From an uncultured Holophagaceae bacterium (GTDB lineage Bacteria > Acidobacteriota > Holophagae > Holophagales > Holophagaceae): a DNA stretch of 64,000 bases. Where the stretch lies: contig CAISFO010000097.1 in assembly GCA_903884655.1 (NCBI GenBank), positions 112,430-176,429 on the forward strand, read 5' to 3'. A program made the position numbers and the translations under genes. Of the stretch, positions 41,581-50,404 are shown in pieces (the stretch's first letter is position 1; each line of letters starts with the position of its first letter). The notes under the pieces are model-generated. The model made no database searches, was not told where the DNA came from, and saw only the letters and a list, made by a program, of their open reading frames with translations.

Positions 41581-41988
41581 TCAGGGTCTTTCTGAAGCCA
41601 CGGCTCCAAGGGGTACCACCAGGTGGCGCTTCACCGGCAGGAAGCACATCCCTTCGGGACCTTCGGTGCAGGGCTGGTAGGTGATCCACAGCTGGACGGG
41701 CTCAGCCAGGCCTTTTCCCTGCAGCTCCACCTGGACGGTGCCCCGCCAGATGGGGTCGCCGGCCTCGTCCTGCCCGACCGGGGGAGGAAGGGTGCCAAGC
41801 CGCAGGGTGCCGGGCGAGCCCAGGACCACGCCGAAGGAGTGCGTCTTGAGGTGAACCCCCTTGGGCACCTTCACCATGAGGCTGCCACCCGAGACCGACA
41901 GGACCACATCCTTCACCGGATCGAAGGCGGGGCCCGCCTGGAGCAACACCGAAAGGCACACCGTCAGCACACCAGGATGCCATTTCAT
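41581..41988 (-). CDS. DsbD-alpha-like periplasmic domain protein
   Basis: The 135-residue protein has a signal peptide (MKWHPGVLTVCLSVLLQAGPAF) and an immunoglobulin-like domain resembling the N-terminal module of DsbD: VPKGVHLKTHSFGVVLG, then LWITYQPCTEGPEGMCFLPVKRHL. The two Cys in YQPC and GMCFLP correspond to the redox pair of DsbD-alpha. A free-standing alpha domain could pass reducing equivalents to periplasmic partners. It is the last gene of the TlpA-DUF3570-ApbE operon, starting one base after the apbE stop. Confidence 0.75.
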   Translation of the reverse strand: MKWHPGVLTVCLSVLLQAGPAFDPVKDVVLSVSGGSLMVKVPKGVHLKTHSFGVVLGSPGTLRLGTLPPPVGQDEAGDPIWRGTVQVELQGKGLAEPVQLWITYQPCTEGPEGMCFLPVKRHLVVPLGAVASERP

Positions 41989-41989
41989 G

Positions 41990-42952
41990 TCAGTGCCCTC
42001 CTGGCAGCGTGGCGATTCGCGCCAGGCCTGAGGTGACCAGAAGGTCCCCCGCCTCGGTGATGAGGGCGCCTTCCACGGAGGCCGTGGACTCCAGCAGTCG
42101 CAGCCCCCGGTCGGTTCCCAGCAGGAAGGCGGCGGTGGACAGCTGGCCCGCCTGGAAGGCGGTGGGCGCCACGACGGTCACGGAGGCGATGCCCCGGGCG
42201 GGTCGGCCCGTGGTGGCATCCAGGATGTGGTGGTAGCGGACGCCATCCGCCTCGAAGCAGCGCTCGTAATCCCCGGTTGTGGCGACGCCGCAGTCCTCCT
42301 TGGCCCGGATCGCAAGTCGGAACCGCCCGGGGTCCCGGGGATCCTGCACGCCAACCACCCAGGGCTGTCCGTCGCCGCGCCGTCCCAGGGTGCGCACATC
42401 GCCAAGGAAATTGACCAGGGCAGATTCCACACCTTCTTTCTTGAGCAACTCCGCCACCCGGTCCGCCGCGTATTCCTTGCCGACGCCACCCAGGTCAACT
42501 TCCATGTCTTTCCTGGCTAGACGCACGGTGCCGTGCTGCATCACCACGGCGCTGGCATCGACGCGGGGAAGCAGAGCCGCGAGGTCCTCATCCGAAGGCA
42601 CCACCGCCTTCCGGAAGTCCCAGACCCGCCGCAGCACACCCACGGTGGGATCGAAGCGGCCCTCGGTGAGCGCCGCCAGAGCCAGGGCTGCGCGCAGGAG
42701 TGTTTCCGTTTCCTCGTCGATGGCCACGGGGGAACCACCGGCCTCGTCGTTGATCTCGGACACCACGCTGGTGGGCCGGTAGCGGGAGAACTTGGCTTCG
42801 ATGCGCCGGGCTTCGGCCACGGCTTCGCGCATGAGGACCGTCGCCGATTCCTGGCCGCGATGATCCACGAAGCGGACCTCCGCTGAGCCGCCCATGAGGG
42901 GGAAGTGGGCGGTATAGAGGGTCCGCCCCTCCACGGGCGTCAGTACCGCCAT
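41990..42952 (-). CDS. FAD:protein FMN transferase (ApbE family)
   Basis: The 320-residue enzyme transfers FMN from FAD to Thr or Ser of target proteins. It has FPLMGGSAEVRF, EAKFSRYRPTSVVSEIN, GRFDPTVGVL, MEVDLGGVGKEYAADRVAELL, VNFLGDVRTLG and the metal-site HHILDATTGRPA. No export signal is visible. The likely flavinylated target is not identified here; no protein in this cluster carries an obvious FMN-attachment motif. The start overlaps the DUF3570 gene by 13 bp, so they are cotranscribed. Confidence 0.9.
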   Translation of the reverse strand: MAVLTPVEGRTLYTAHFPLMGGSAEVRFVDHRGQESATVLMREAVAEARRIEAKFSRYRPTSVVSEINDEAGGSPVAIDEETETLLRAALALAALTEGRFDPTVGVLRRVWDFRKAVVPSDEDLAALLPRVDASAVVMQHGTVRLARKDMEVDLGGVGKEYAADRVAELLKKEGVESALVNFLGDVRTLGRRGDGQPWVVGVQDPRDPGRFRLAIRAKEDCGVATTGDYERCFEADGVRYHHILDATTGRPARGIASVTVVAPTAFQAGQLSTAAFLLGTDRGLRLLESTASVEGALITEAGDLLVTSGLARIATLPGGH

Positions 42953-44166
42953 TTCAGGCCCAGGGTGAGGGTGGTCGTGTTCACATCGGCGGCCGAGGTC
43001 GTCGGGCCCGCGTAGACCGCTGGAGAGCTCAGGGTGGCCGCGGTCTGAAGCGGCGTCAGCTGGTTCCTGCCCTGCTGGAACTGGTAGCTGCCACCGAAAC
43101 TCAGGGTCAGGTCATTGGTGAGGTCCACCGATACGCTGCAGCCCAGCAGGATGCTGTCCATGGCCGAGAGCCGGTAGTCGGCGGACATGTAGGCCTGGGG
43201 TGCGGCGAACTGAGCTCCGTAGAAGGAGGCCGCGCTCTGGGAATAGAAGCGGAGTCTGGGCGTGAGGATCCAGCCGTCATCGATGTGCTGGTCATACGTG
43301 AAATCCAGGGTGTGGGCCTTGATGCCCCAGTCGTCCCGGTAGTAGCGGTAGGTGGTCTTGAGGGCGCCGTCCCATTCGAAGTAGTGGGCCTGCTTGATGA
43401 AGAAGGCATCTCGCACCCGCGTATCCGGGCGGCGTTCGGACACGGTGGTGGTTCCCACCGGCACGATGAGGTAGGGCTCGTTCAGGTCCCCCTTCAGGTT
43501 CATCCTGCTGGTGCCCACATCCAGGAGATCGTTTTCGCCCAGCACCCAGGTCCAGCCCAAGGCGTATCCATGCTCTTTCTTCGGGAACTGCAGGTTCGTG
43601 GTGACGGGCGCCACCGTGTCGTCGGACCAGGAGAGGCCATAGTGCAGGGTGCCCCGGCCCTCGAACATGGTCCAGGCGTCCGAGATGCCGGATCCCCGGG
43701 CGGTGTAGTCCTTCTCCACTGAGTGGGACAGGTCCACCGTGGGCAGGTGGGCCCCCAGCCGGAGGCTGTAGGTGATCCCCTCGGCTTTGCGCTCATCCCG
43801 GAACTGGGCCATGGGGATCTTGCCCGCAGCATTGGTGCTGGTGTTGCCTGAGGCCGAAGTGCTGGTGGTCACGCTGAGGGTCGGGTAGGCCCCGGTGGGC
43901 GAGGCCCCAGACACGCTGTCGTGGGCCAGCAGCAGATCGATCTGGCCGAGGGCCTCGCCGAGATCCTGGTGGAGCAGGAAGGTGGGGTTCGACACCTGGG
44001 TGCGGCCATCGGATTCGCTGTAGAAGAGGTAGCGGAATTCGACGGAAGACTGGGCCCGCGCCACCCGGCCACCGAGCATGCCGAGACCCGCGACCATCCA
44101 GGGCATGCCCCGCAGGACCTGCCGCCCCCGCCGCCGTGCCAGTCGGGTTCCCTCAGTTGCAGCCAC
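42940..44166 (-). CDS. DUF3570 beta-barrel-like outer-membrane protein
   Basis: The GTG start at 44166 has GGGAGG five bases upstream and overlaps the end of the TlpA fusion gene by 14 bp, giving 408 residues. A basic LARRRGRQVLRG run precedes a signal core (MPWMVAGLGMLGG). Repeated amphipathic strands follow (VEFRYLFYSESDGRTQV, TLDFTYDQHIDDGWILTPRLRFY), and the protein ends TLTLGLKWRY. The terminal aromatic and the strand pattern support an outer-membrane barrel. DUF3570 genes commonly accompany DUF4266, TlpA-like and ApbE genes, as here. Function is unknown but probably redox-linked. Confidence 0.8.
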   Translation of the reverse strand: MAATEGTRLARRRGRQVLRGMPWMVAGLGMLGGRVARAQSSVEFRYLFYSESDGRTQVSNPTFLLHQDLGEALGQIDLLLAHDSVSGASPTGAYPTLSVTTSTSASGNTSTNAAGKIPMAQFRDERKAEGITYSLRLGAHLPTVDLSHSVEKDYTARGSGISDAWTMFEGRGTLHYGLSWSDDTVAPVTTNLQFPKKEHGYALGWTWVLGENDLLDVGTSRMNLKGDLNEPYLIVPVGTTTVSERRPDTRVRDAFFIKQAHYFEWDGALKTTYRYYRDDWGIKAHTLDFTYDQHIDDGWILTPRLRFYSQSAASFYGAQFAAPQAYMSADYRLSAMDSILLGCSVSVDLTNDLTLSFGGSYQFQQGRNQLTPLQTAATLSSPAVYAGPTTSAADVNTTTLTLGLKWRY

Positions 44167-44860
44167 AGCCGCCTCCCGCCGCGCCGCCGGTACCCGCCGC
44201 CGCCTCCTTGCTGGCGTGGATGTGCTCCCTCTGCATGAGGGTGAGCCGGTCCCCATCCAGGCTCATGATGGGATCGGCCAGATGACCTCGCCGCCAGGCC
44301 TTCAGAGAGCCGGTGGCCTGCAGCCCTGACGCCACACGCACGTCCCTTCCCGAACCACCACCCTCAAGCAGTGCCGCCACCGCGTCGGCCTCCTCCCTGG
44401 CATGGGAGCCCCCCTCGAAGCGGGCTGCAATGCGACCTTCCCGGTCGATGAGAAAGGTGGTGGGCATGGCCACGACCTTGAAGGCCTCTCCCGTCAGCCC
44501 CGCCGGATCAGGCAGGATGGGGAATCCCACGGGCACCTTTTCCAGGAAGGCGCTCATGGCCCCCCCATCCGAGTCCAGGGAAATCCCCACGACCTTGAGC
44601 CCCTGGGGGGCGAACCGCCGCTGGATGCCATCCAGGTCCGGCAGGCTCTTGCGGCAGGGCCCGCACCAGGAGGCCCAGAAATCGATCAGTACGACCTGGC
44701 CCCTGAAGTCGGCAAGCGAGAAGGCCTTTCCGGACAGGTCCTTCAGCTGGACGGAAGGCGCCGGTTCTCCCTTCCCTGCCGCCCCCAGGGTGGTACCGGC
44801 CAGCAGGAGAAGGACGACCATCAGAGGTCGGGCTCGGAGACTCGGGAATGGGCCGTGCAT
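44153..44860 (-). CDS. TlpA-like thioredoxin fused to DUF4266
   Basis: The 235-residue protein has a signal/anchor (PLMVVLLLLAGTTLG) and a TlpA/ResA domain with FWASWCGPCRKS at residues 62-72 and VVAMPTTFLIDREGRIAARFEGG. From about residue 180 it carries the small DUF4266 module: WRRGHLADPIMSLDGD, HIHASKEAAAGTGGAAGG and the invariant GGGCGCN end. In other genomes DUF4266 is usually a separate small lipoprotein beside DUF3570 and ApbE, so this is a fusion. It probably reduces disulfides and delivers or anchors the DUF4266 peptide in the periplasm. GGAG precedes the ATG. It heads the four-gene operon. Confidence 0.8.
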   Translation of the reverse strand: MHGPFPSLRARPLMVVLLLLAGTTLGAAGKGEPAPSVQLKDLSGKAFSLADFRGQVVLIDFWASWCGPCRKSLPDLDGIQRRFAPQGLKVVGISLDSDGGAMSAFLEKVPVGFPILPDPAGLTGEAFKVVAMPTTFLIDREGRIAARFEGGSHAREEADAVAALLEGGGSGRDVRVASGLQATGSLKAWRRGHLADPIMSLDGDRLTLMQREHIHASKEAAAGTGGAAGGGCGCN

Positions 44861-45092
44861 GGAACTCCAGAGGCAGAACGACCCGGTGGGTTGCAGCCAT
44901 CGGGTCCCAAGGGGTTGAGCAGGACTGTGTCCCTAATCTTGTGCCAGAAACACCGGGAAGGATCCCTAAAAAAATGTTCCAACACTCATCTGGCATTCAG
45001 GGCGAAATTGATGGGCCGGAGCCGGAGGGTCAAGACCTTCAAGTCAGGGGTCCCTCCTGGTGCGGCCTTGCCCCGGCTGACCATACTGGTCC

Positions 45093-45683
45093 ATGGCTTC
45101 CACCCTCCGGGATCTGCTGATCCAACGCGCCGCGCGGTTGCAGGACCGCCCCGCCCTCACCGCTCCGGATTGGGGGACCTTGAACTACAGCCAGTACCGC
45201 AACCGGGTCGAGGGGGTGGCCAAGGGTCTGCTGTCCGCCGGGCCTCACTCCAGCGTGTTCAGCGCCACCGGCACGGCCTGGGACTGGGCCGCCGAACTGG
45301 CCGCCGCCGCCTCGGGCCTGACCTGGGATGCGGCCGGATCCCGGGTGACTTCCGATGTGCTGGGCGGGCCACGTTTCAACGACGAAGCCGGCCGGGGCCC
45401 CTACCACGCCCGGGAGCAGGTGGTTCAGGCGGAGACCGTCTACAGTCCCGGACTCAGCCACGGCGAAATGCTGACCAGGCTGCGTCGGCTCAACGTGGAG
45501 CTTGGATGGGACCATGACAGCCGGGTGGAGCTGCCCTGGGCCCAGGCCGGAAGCCCAGATATCCGTGCCGCCCTGTGGTGCGCCCTGTACGCCGGCGCCC
45601 ATGCCGTCCTGGGCTCTGCATCAACCTGGGATGCGAGGCCCTTTCACGACTTCTGGTCAACCCCACGGACCCTTGGGACCTGA
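45093..45683 (+). CDS. Small acyl-CoA-synthetase-like protein lacking catalytic motifs
   Basis: The 196-residue frame starts TLRDLLIQRAARLQDRPALTAPDWGTLNYSQYRNRVEGVAKGLLSAG. This resembles the first 45-60 residues of AMP-forming acyl-CoA synthetases. The P-loop, adenylation motifs and C-terminal domain are absent. The rest (VFSATGTAWDWAAELAAAASGLTWDAA, later PDIRAALWCALYAGAHAVLG) keeps an alternating helix-sheet pattern reminiscent of the N-terminal subdomain. It may be a shortened binding protein or a relic. The ribosome site is weak. It lies 66 bp upstream of the WYL regulator. Confidence 0.5.
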   Translation: MASTLRDLLIQRAARLQDRPALTAPDWGTLNYSQYRNRVEGVAKGLLSAGPHSSVFSATGTAWDWAAELAAAASGLTWDAAGSRVTSDVLGGPRFNDEAGRGPYHAREQVVQAETVYSPGLSHGEMLTRLRRLNVELGWDHDSRVELPWAQAGSPDIRAALWCALYAGAHAVLGSASTWDARPFHDFWSTPRTLGT

Positions 45684-45748
45684 GGCCCGGCAACCATTTC
45701 TCTTGCCATTGGACAATCACTGGCCAATTCTTTGGACGGGAGGTCCCC

Positions 45749-46807
45749 ATGGTCCGCGCCACATTCCGCAAAGCGCTCCAATCTCCGCACCCTGATAGTG
45801 GTCACCTGGTGAAACCCGAGCGGCTGCACCTCGTGCTGGAGACCATCCGGGATGCGGGCGAGCGGGGCATCACCAAGGCGGGCCTGGCCCGCCGCCTGGG
45901 CGGCGTGGCCATGCGCACCGTGGACCGGGCCATCCAGGTGCTGGAAGCGCAAGGTGCCCGCTTCGGCAAGGCCCGGGAGGGCCGGCCCGCCCTCATTCAC
46001 TTCACTCTGGAGAAGGCCCCGGACTGGGACAGCCGCATCACGCCCCACGCCCGCATGGCCCTGGAGGTGGCCCTCATGGCCCTGGAAGGCACGGCCACTG
46101 AGCTCTGGTTCGATCAGTTGGAGGGCTTGCGGGCCCTGGCGGACAGCCACCTGAGCAACCGGGACCGCGACCTCTTCCGGGCCCTGCAGGAACACGTCTG
46201 CGTGCGCGGCGGGGCCGACGACCAGCAGGCCCTGGACACCAGGATGCTCACCCAGGTGCTGCTGGCCCTGGGTCATCCTGAAGGCCCCCGCGAGCTGGAA
46301 CTGACCTACAAGGCGGCCTCCACGGGCCGCACCAGCGCCCGCATCGTCGTGCCATTCACGCTCACCCACGACGTGTTTTCCGGCGGCGCCTTTTTGTTGG
46401 CCTGGGATCCCGCCAAGCAGGAGCCCCGGCACTTCCGCCTGGCCCGCATCGAGGAGGCGAAAGCCCTGAGCAAGCGCGGACTCATCCCCGACAAGGTCCC
46501 CCTAGAGCAGGCCCGGGAGATGCAAATCGGCGGCTGGTTCAGTCTTGGCTCCCCCTTCCCGGTGACGGTCCGTGTCGGGGGCACCAACTGGCCCCAGGCC
46601 CTGCTGGACGCCCCCCCCGCCCTGCCCGGCATCGCCGTCCGGAAGCTGAAGGGCGGTACCGTCATGCTGGAATTCCTGGCTACTGAGCTCAGCGGGCCCA
46701 CCCGGTTCATCCTGCAGTTCGGGGCGGAAGCGGAAGTGCTTGAACCGCAGGCACTCCGGGACCACCTCGCGGGAATCCTGAAGGCCCTGGCGGCCAAGTA
46801 CCGGTAG
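45749..46807 (+). CDS. WYL-domain transcriptional regulator
   Basis: From ATG 45749 (GGAGG upstream) the protein has 352 residues. The N-terminal HTH (RLHLVLETIRDAGERGITKAGLARRLGG) is of the DeoR-like type seen with WYL domains, followed by an alpha-helical middle. The WYL-like beta domain has ELTYKAASTGRTSARIVVPFTLTHDVFSGGAFLLAWDPAKQEPRHFRLARIEEA. Such regulators bind nucleic acids or small ligands through the WYL fold. The strict W-Y-L triad is degenerate here. Its targets are unknown; the large sensor kinase gene follows 90 bp downstream. Confidence 0.82.
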   Translation: MVRATFRKALQSPHPDSGHLVKPERLHLVLETIRDAGERGITKAGLARRLGGVAMRTVDRAIQVLEAQGARFGKAREGRPALIHFTLEKAPDWDSRITPHARMALEVALMALEGTATELWFDQLEGLRALADSHLSNRDRDLFRALQEHVCVRGGADDQQALDTRMLTQVLLALGHPEGPRELELTYKAASTGRTSARIVVPFTLTHDVFSGGAFLLAWDPAKQEPRHFRLARIEEAKALSKRGLIPDKVPLEQAREMQIGGWFSLGSPFPVTVRVGGTNWPQALLDAPPALPGIAVRKLKGGTVMLEFLATELSGPTRFILQFGAEAEVLEPQALRDHLAGILKALAAKYR

Positions 46808-46896
46808 AGGCCACTCCCCACCATTCCCCAGATGCGAAGGCCCTTGGGTGGCCGTGTCCTTCTGGTCCGTGCCTTTAATTACGTTGATGAACGGTT

Positions 46897-49800
46897 GTGT
46901 CGAGAAAGTGCCCATGGCCCGCGAGACCAAGGGATTTCTATTTCAGGACTGCCAGGACAACCCCCGACCGGCCTTCGGTGGCGGGGCAGCTTGGCTGCGG
47001 GGTGGCCTGCGTGCGGGGTGGCCTGCGTGCGGGGACTGCGTGGATTCTGGCCTGCCTGTTCCTGGTGGTGCCCCTCCGGGCCCAGAGCCTGGCCATGCAC
47101 CGGTTCGACAACCGGGAGGGCATTCCACAAAGCCAGGTCGGGTCCCTGCTTGAGGACCGGCAAGGGTTCATCTGGGCCAGCACAGCCGACGGACTGGCCC
47201 GGGTCGGACCGAACGGCTCCCAGATCTTTGATGCGAGGAACGGACTCAAAGCCAAGGACATCACGGCACTGGTGGAGGACCGGGAGGGCGCGATCTGGGT
47301 GTCCACGGCCGAGAACGGGGTCGCGAGAATCCGGGGCAGACAGGTCAGCATTTTCGGAGTGAATGAAGGCCTGCTCAACGAGAACATCCACAGCCTGGTC
47401 GAGACGCGGCAAGGGGTGGTGCTCGCTGGATCGCACCAGGGACTCTTCCAGAAACGGGGGGAGCGATTCGAAAAAGTTCCCCTGCCTGAGCCCTGGTCAT
47501 CCAGCCCCATCACCGCCCTGGCGGTGGACGGCGGGGATTCGATCTGGATCGGTTCCAGACATGGGGCTCTGGCTCGCTGGGATGGCGCAGAATTGAAGAA
47601 GATCGAACTGCCCCCGCAGGCTGAGTCTGGCACGGTCCTGGGACTCAAGGTCGATCCTTCAGGCCTGCTCTGGGCTCTTCAGTCTGAACGCCTGCTTATG
47701 CAGACCAGGGAGGGGTCCTGGAGCGTGGATCCTTTGCCTGGGTTGCCGCCCCTGGTCGTGTTGACGAGCTTCTCCATCCAGGCGGATGGGGAACTCATCC
47801 TGGTGCTGGGATCCGATGGTCTCTACCTGAGGCGCCCTGGGGGCAGCTACGGGATTCTGAATGCCCGAGGATTGCCCTGTCGCGCCGCGATCAACTGCGC
47901 GCTCCGGGACAGGCACGGGGCCTTGTGGATCGGGACCGATGGGGACTACCTCTGGACCCAGCCATTCCCGGGCCTGCAGAGTCTGAGTCGCCATCCGACT
48001 ACGGGCACGGACCTGGGGCTTGGAACGGTGACCTGTTTCCTGGAACTGCCCGGCAACCGCATGCTGCTGGGAAGCAACACCGGTGTGTTCCTGTGGGAGG
48101 AGGGCAAAGGTCTCATCCAGCAGTGGCATCGACAGGATGGACTGGCGACCGAGGATGTCTGGGCACTCCTTCCCGATGAAGAGCGGGGCGCCTGGGTCGG
48201 CACCATGAAGGGCCTGCACCGCCTGGGCCCGGGTGGCCGCCTCCTGCCGGGTCCCAAGGAGCTGGCGAAGGCCTATGTCCAGTGCCTGGTCCGAAGGAGC
48301 GACCGTCTCTGGGTCGGGACAGACCAGGGCCTCGCCGAACTGGACCTCAAGGGCCACTTCCTCAAGCTCCACGACCAGATCAAGGACACGGGCTATTCCG
48401 CCGTGCACTGCCTGTTCCCCCGGGAGTCGGACCTGCTGGTGGGCACGAGCCTCGGCCTGTTCAGCTTCAAGGACGGTGCCTTCAGCCGGCCCTATCCCGG
48501 CAATCCTGCCGATAAGCTGCAGGTCCTGGCGATCCATGAGGACCCCCAGCACCGGCTCTGGATCGGCACCTCCCAGAGCCTGTTCACGCGGGAACCCAAG
48601 GACGGGGCGTGGGCGGTGTCCAACCTGTCGGCTGGGGGACAGCCCCTCTCTGGCATCACCTGGATTCGCACCCTTTCGAAGGGAGCCACCGCCATCGGAC
48701 ATACGAAGGGCGTCACCTTCGTCAGCCCCGAGGGCGCCGTCTTCCACCTGACGCGACGCATGGGGTTGCTCTCGGATGAGACCAACCAGGACGCAGCCCT
48801 GGAGGACAGTCACGGCCGGCTCTGGATCGGCATGGTGGGGGGAGCCTGCCTCCTTGACCGCCTGGAGGCTTTCCCGGCTTCGGTCCCTCCGACACCGGTG
48901 GTGCTGGATCTCACCTGGGAGCGGGGATCCTTCTGGCTGCCCAAGGATGTGACGCTGCCTCCCGGCTTCACGAATCTTGCGGTGCATGTCGACGCCGGAT
49001 CACCCAATTCGCCTTTCCCAGTTCATTTCGAGGCCAGAAGGGAGGGGGCCGATTCCCCGTGGCTCCCCCTCGACCCCGGCCTCGGAGGGATCTATTACGG
49101 CGGTCTGGGCTACGGCACGCATCGACTGGTTTTCCGGGCGAGCTTCGACGGTGCGGATTGGCGCGAAACCAATCCGATCGAGATCAGGATCCAGCCGCCC
49201 TGGTACCTGACCCTGTGGGCGAAGGGCGCATTGGCACTTCTGGTGTTCATGGGTTGCCTCGCCCTGGTCATCCAGCGGGTCCGTTTGCTCGAACAGAACA
49301 ACCGGGACCTCGAAGCGAAGGTCCTGGTCCGTACCAGGGAGCTTGAGGGGAGAACCCAGGAACTGGCCCTGCGGAACGAGTCCATGCAGTGGATCCACCG
49401 CGAGCTTCGCAGCACGCTCGAATCCAGGATGCAGATGATCAACACCGTGAGCCACGATCTCAGGTCGCCCCTGACCACGATCCAGCTGAGCGTGGACAGG
49501 GTGCAGGAATTCACCGACGGCATGAACCCCAAGGTGATGAAAATATTTGGTGTTCTGGCCCATGAAGCCAAGCGGCTGGACAGCATCATCAAGTCCGTGC
49601 TGGACCGGAACCGGGGCGATTCCCTGGCTGACCAGCTGTCCTTGAAGCTCTCCTCCCCGAGGACGATTCTGGAGAACGTGGAAGATTCGCTGACGCTCAA
49701 GGCGGAATCCCGAGGCCTTCGAAGCTATCTGAGCCTCGATCCGGCCTCCCTGGACGTGAACATTCTCCTCGACCCCGCAGCGATGCAACAAGTGCTCTTC

Positions 49801-50199
49801 AACCTCGTTGAAAACGCGCTGAAGTTCACGCGCTCACCGGGAAAAGTGGGCGTGCGCTGCTCGATCCGTGAACAGGAATGGGTTCTGGAAGTCTGGGATA
49901 CGGGGAGAGGCATCCCCAAACATCTCTGTGCCCAGTTGTTCAACCCCTTTGAACAGGCCCAGGACAAAGATGCGAAGAAGGGGTGGGGGCTGGGACTGTA
50001 TATCTGTCGATCCATTGTCGAGGCCCATGGAGGACGCATCGAAGTGGAAAGCGTGGTCGCGGAAGGGTCGGTCTTCAGGGTCACCCTCCCGATCGTCCAG
50101 CCCCAGATCGAGTCCAATGAAGCCCTGGATATGGATGCCATTCTGCACTTGGCGCCCGGGGGATCCACCGGCCCGGATCGACCCCATCCTGAGCCTTGA
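46897..50199 (+). CDS. Sensor histidine kinase with periplasmic beta-propeller (reg_prop/Y_Y_Y type)
   Basis: About 1100 residues. A signal segment (WILACLFLVVPLRAQ) precedes about ten or more blades with motifs such as LLEDRQGFIWASTADGLARV and ALVEDREGAIWVSTAENGV. A Y_Y_Y-like domain (HRLVFRASFDGADW) ends at about 765, then a membrane helix at about 771-795. A coiled linker, HisKA with SHDLRSPL near residue 852, and HATPase with LVENALKF, DTGRGI and GWGLGLYI follow. There is no receiver domain or HTH, so its response regulator is elsewhere. The start is uncertain: GTG 46897 lacks a ribosome site, and GTG 47002 inside a tandem repeat is a better place for signal-peptide length. Ligand unknown. 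Confidence 0.85.
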   Translation: MSRKCPWPARPRDFYFRTARTTPDRPSVAGQLGCGVACVRGGLRAGTAWILACLFLVVPLRAQSLAMHRFDNREGIPQSQVGSLLEDRQGFIWASTADGLARVGPNGSQIFDARNGLKAKDITALVEDREGAIWVSTAENGVARIRGRQVSIFGVNEGLLNENIHSLVETRQGVVLAGSHQGLFQKRGERFEKVPLPEPWSSSPITALAVDGGDSIWIGSRHGALARWDGAELKKIELPPQAESGTVLGLKVDPSGLLWALQSERLLMQTREGSWSVDPLPGLPPLVVLTSFSIQADGELILVLGSDGLYLRRPGGSYGILNARGLPCRAAINCALRDRHGALWIGTDGDYLWTQPFPGLQSLSRHPTTGTDLGLGTVTCFLELPGNRMLLGSNTGVFLWEEGKGLIQQWHRQDGLATEDVWALLPDEERGAWVGTMKGLHRLGPGGRLLPGPKELAKAYVQCLVRRSDRLWVGTDQGLAELDLKGHFLKLHDQIKDTGYSAVHCLFPRESDLLVGTSLGLFSFKDGAFSRPYPGNPADKLQVLAIHEDPQHRLWIGTSQSLFTREPKDGAWAVSNLSAGGQPLSGITWIRTLSKGATAIGHTKGVTFVSPEGAVFHLTRRMGLLSDETNQDAALEDSHGRLWIGMVGGACLLDRLEAFPASVPPTPVVLDLTWERGSFWLPKDVTLPPGFTNLAVHVDAGSPNSPFPVHFEARREGADSPWLPLDPGLGGIYYGGLGYGTHRLVFRASFDGADWRETNPIEIRIQPPWYLTLWAKGALALLVFMGCLALVIQRVRLLEQNNRDLEAKVLVRTRELEGRTQELALRNESMQWIHRELRSTLESRMQMINTVSHDLRSPLTTIQLSVDRVQEFTDGMNPKVMKIFGVLAHEAKRLDSIIKSVLDRNRGDSLADQLSLKLSSPRTILENVEDSLTLKAESRGLRSYLSLDPASLDVNILLDPAAMQQVLFNLVENALKFTRSPGKVGVRCSIREQEWVLEVWDTGRGIPKHLCAQLFNPFEQAQDKDAKKGWGLGLYICRSIVEAHGGRIEVESVVAEGSVFRVTLPIVQPQIESNEALDMDAILHLAPGGSTGPDRPHPEP
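46996..47034 (+). repeat. Tandem 16-bp repeat (2.4 copies) at the sensor kinase signal peptide
   Basis: The unit TGCGGGGTGGCCTGCG occurs twice in tandem followed by TGCGGGG. The 16-bp unit is not a multiple of three. A change in copy number would shift the frame upstream of the signal peptide or change which start codon is in frame with the kinase. Confidence 0.75.
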
Positions 50200-50404
50200 T
50201 CTTGCCACTTTCACCACATTGGGACCCGCAGGGTCTCCAGCCTGGCCAGTACTCGTGGTACCGCTGGATGGCTCAGAAGGGAATCACCGAGCAGCGATAG
50301 AACTCTGTCGGAAAACCGGATCGGTGCGCAGCCCTCCCTCGCGATTCCCAGGACCGCCAGAAAAGGCTTCATTCTGCGATGCACTCAGAGGATCATCAGC
50401 CAGG

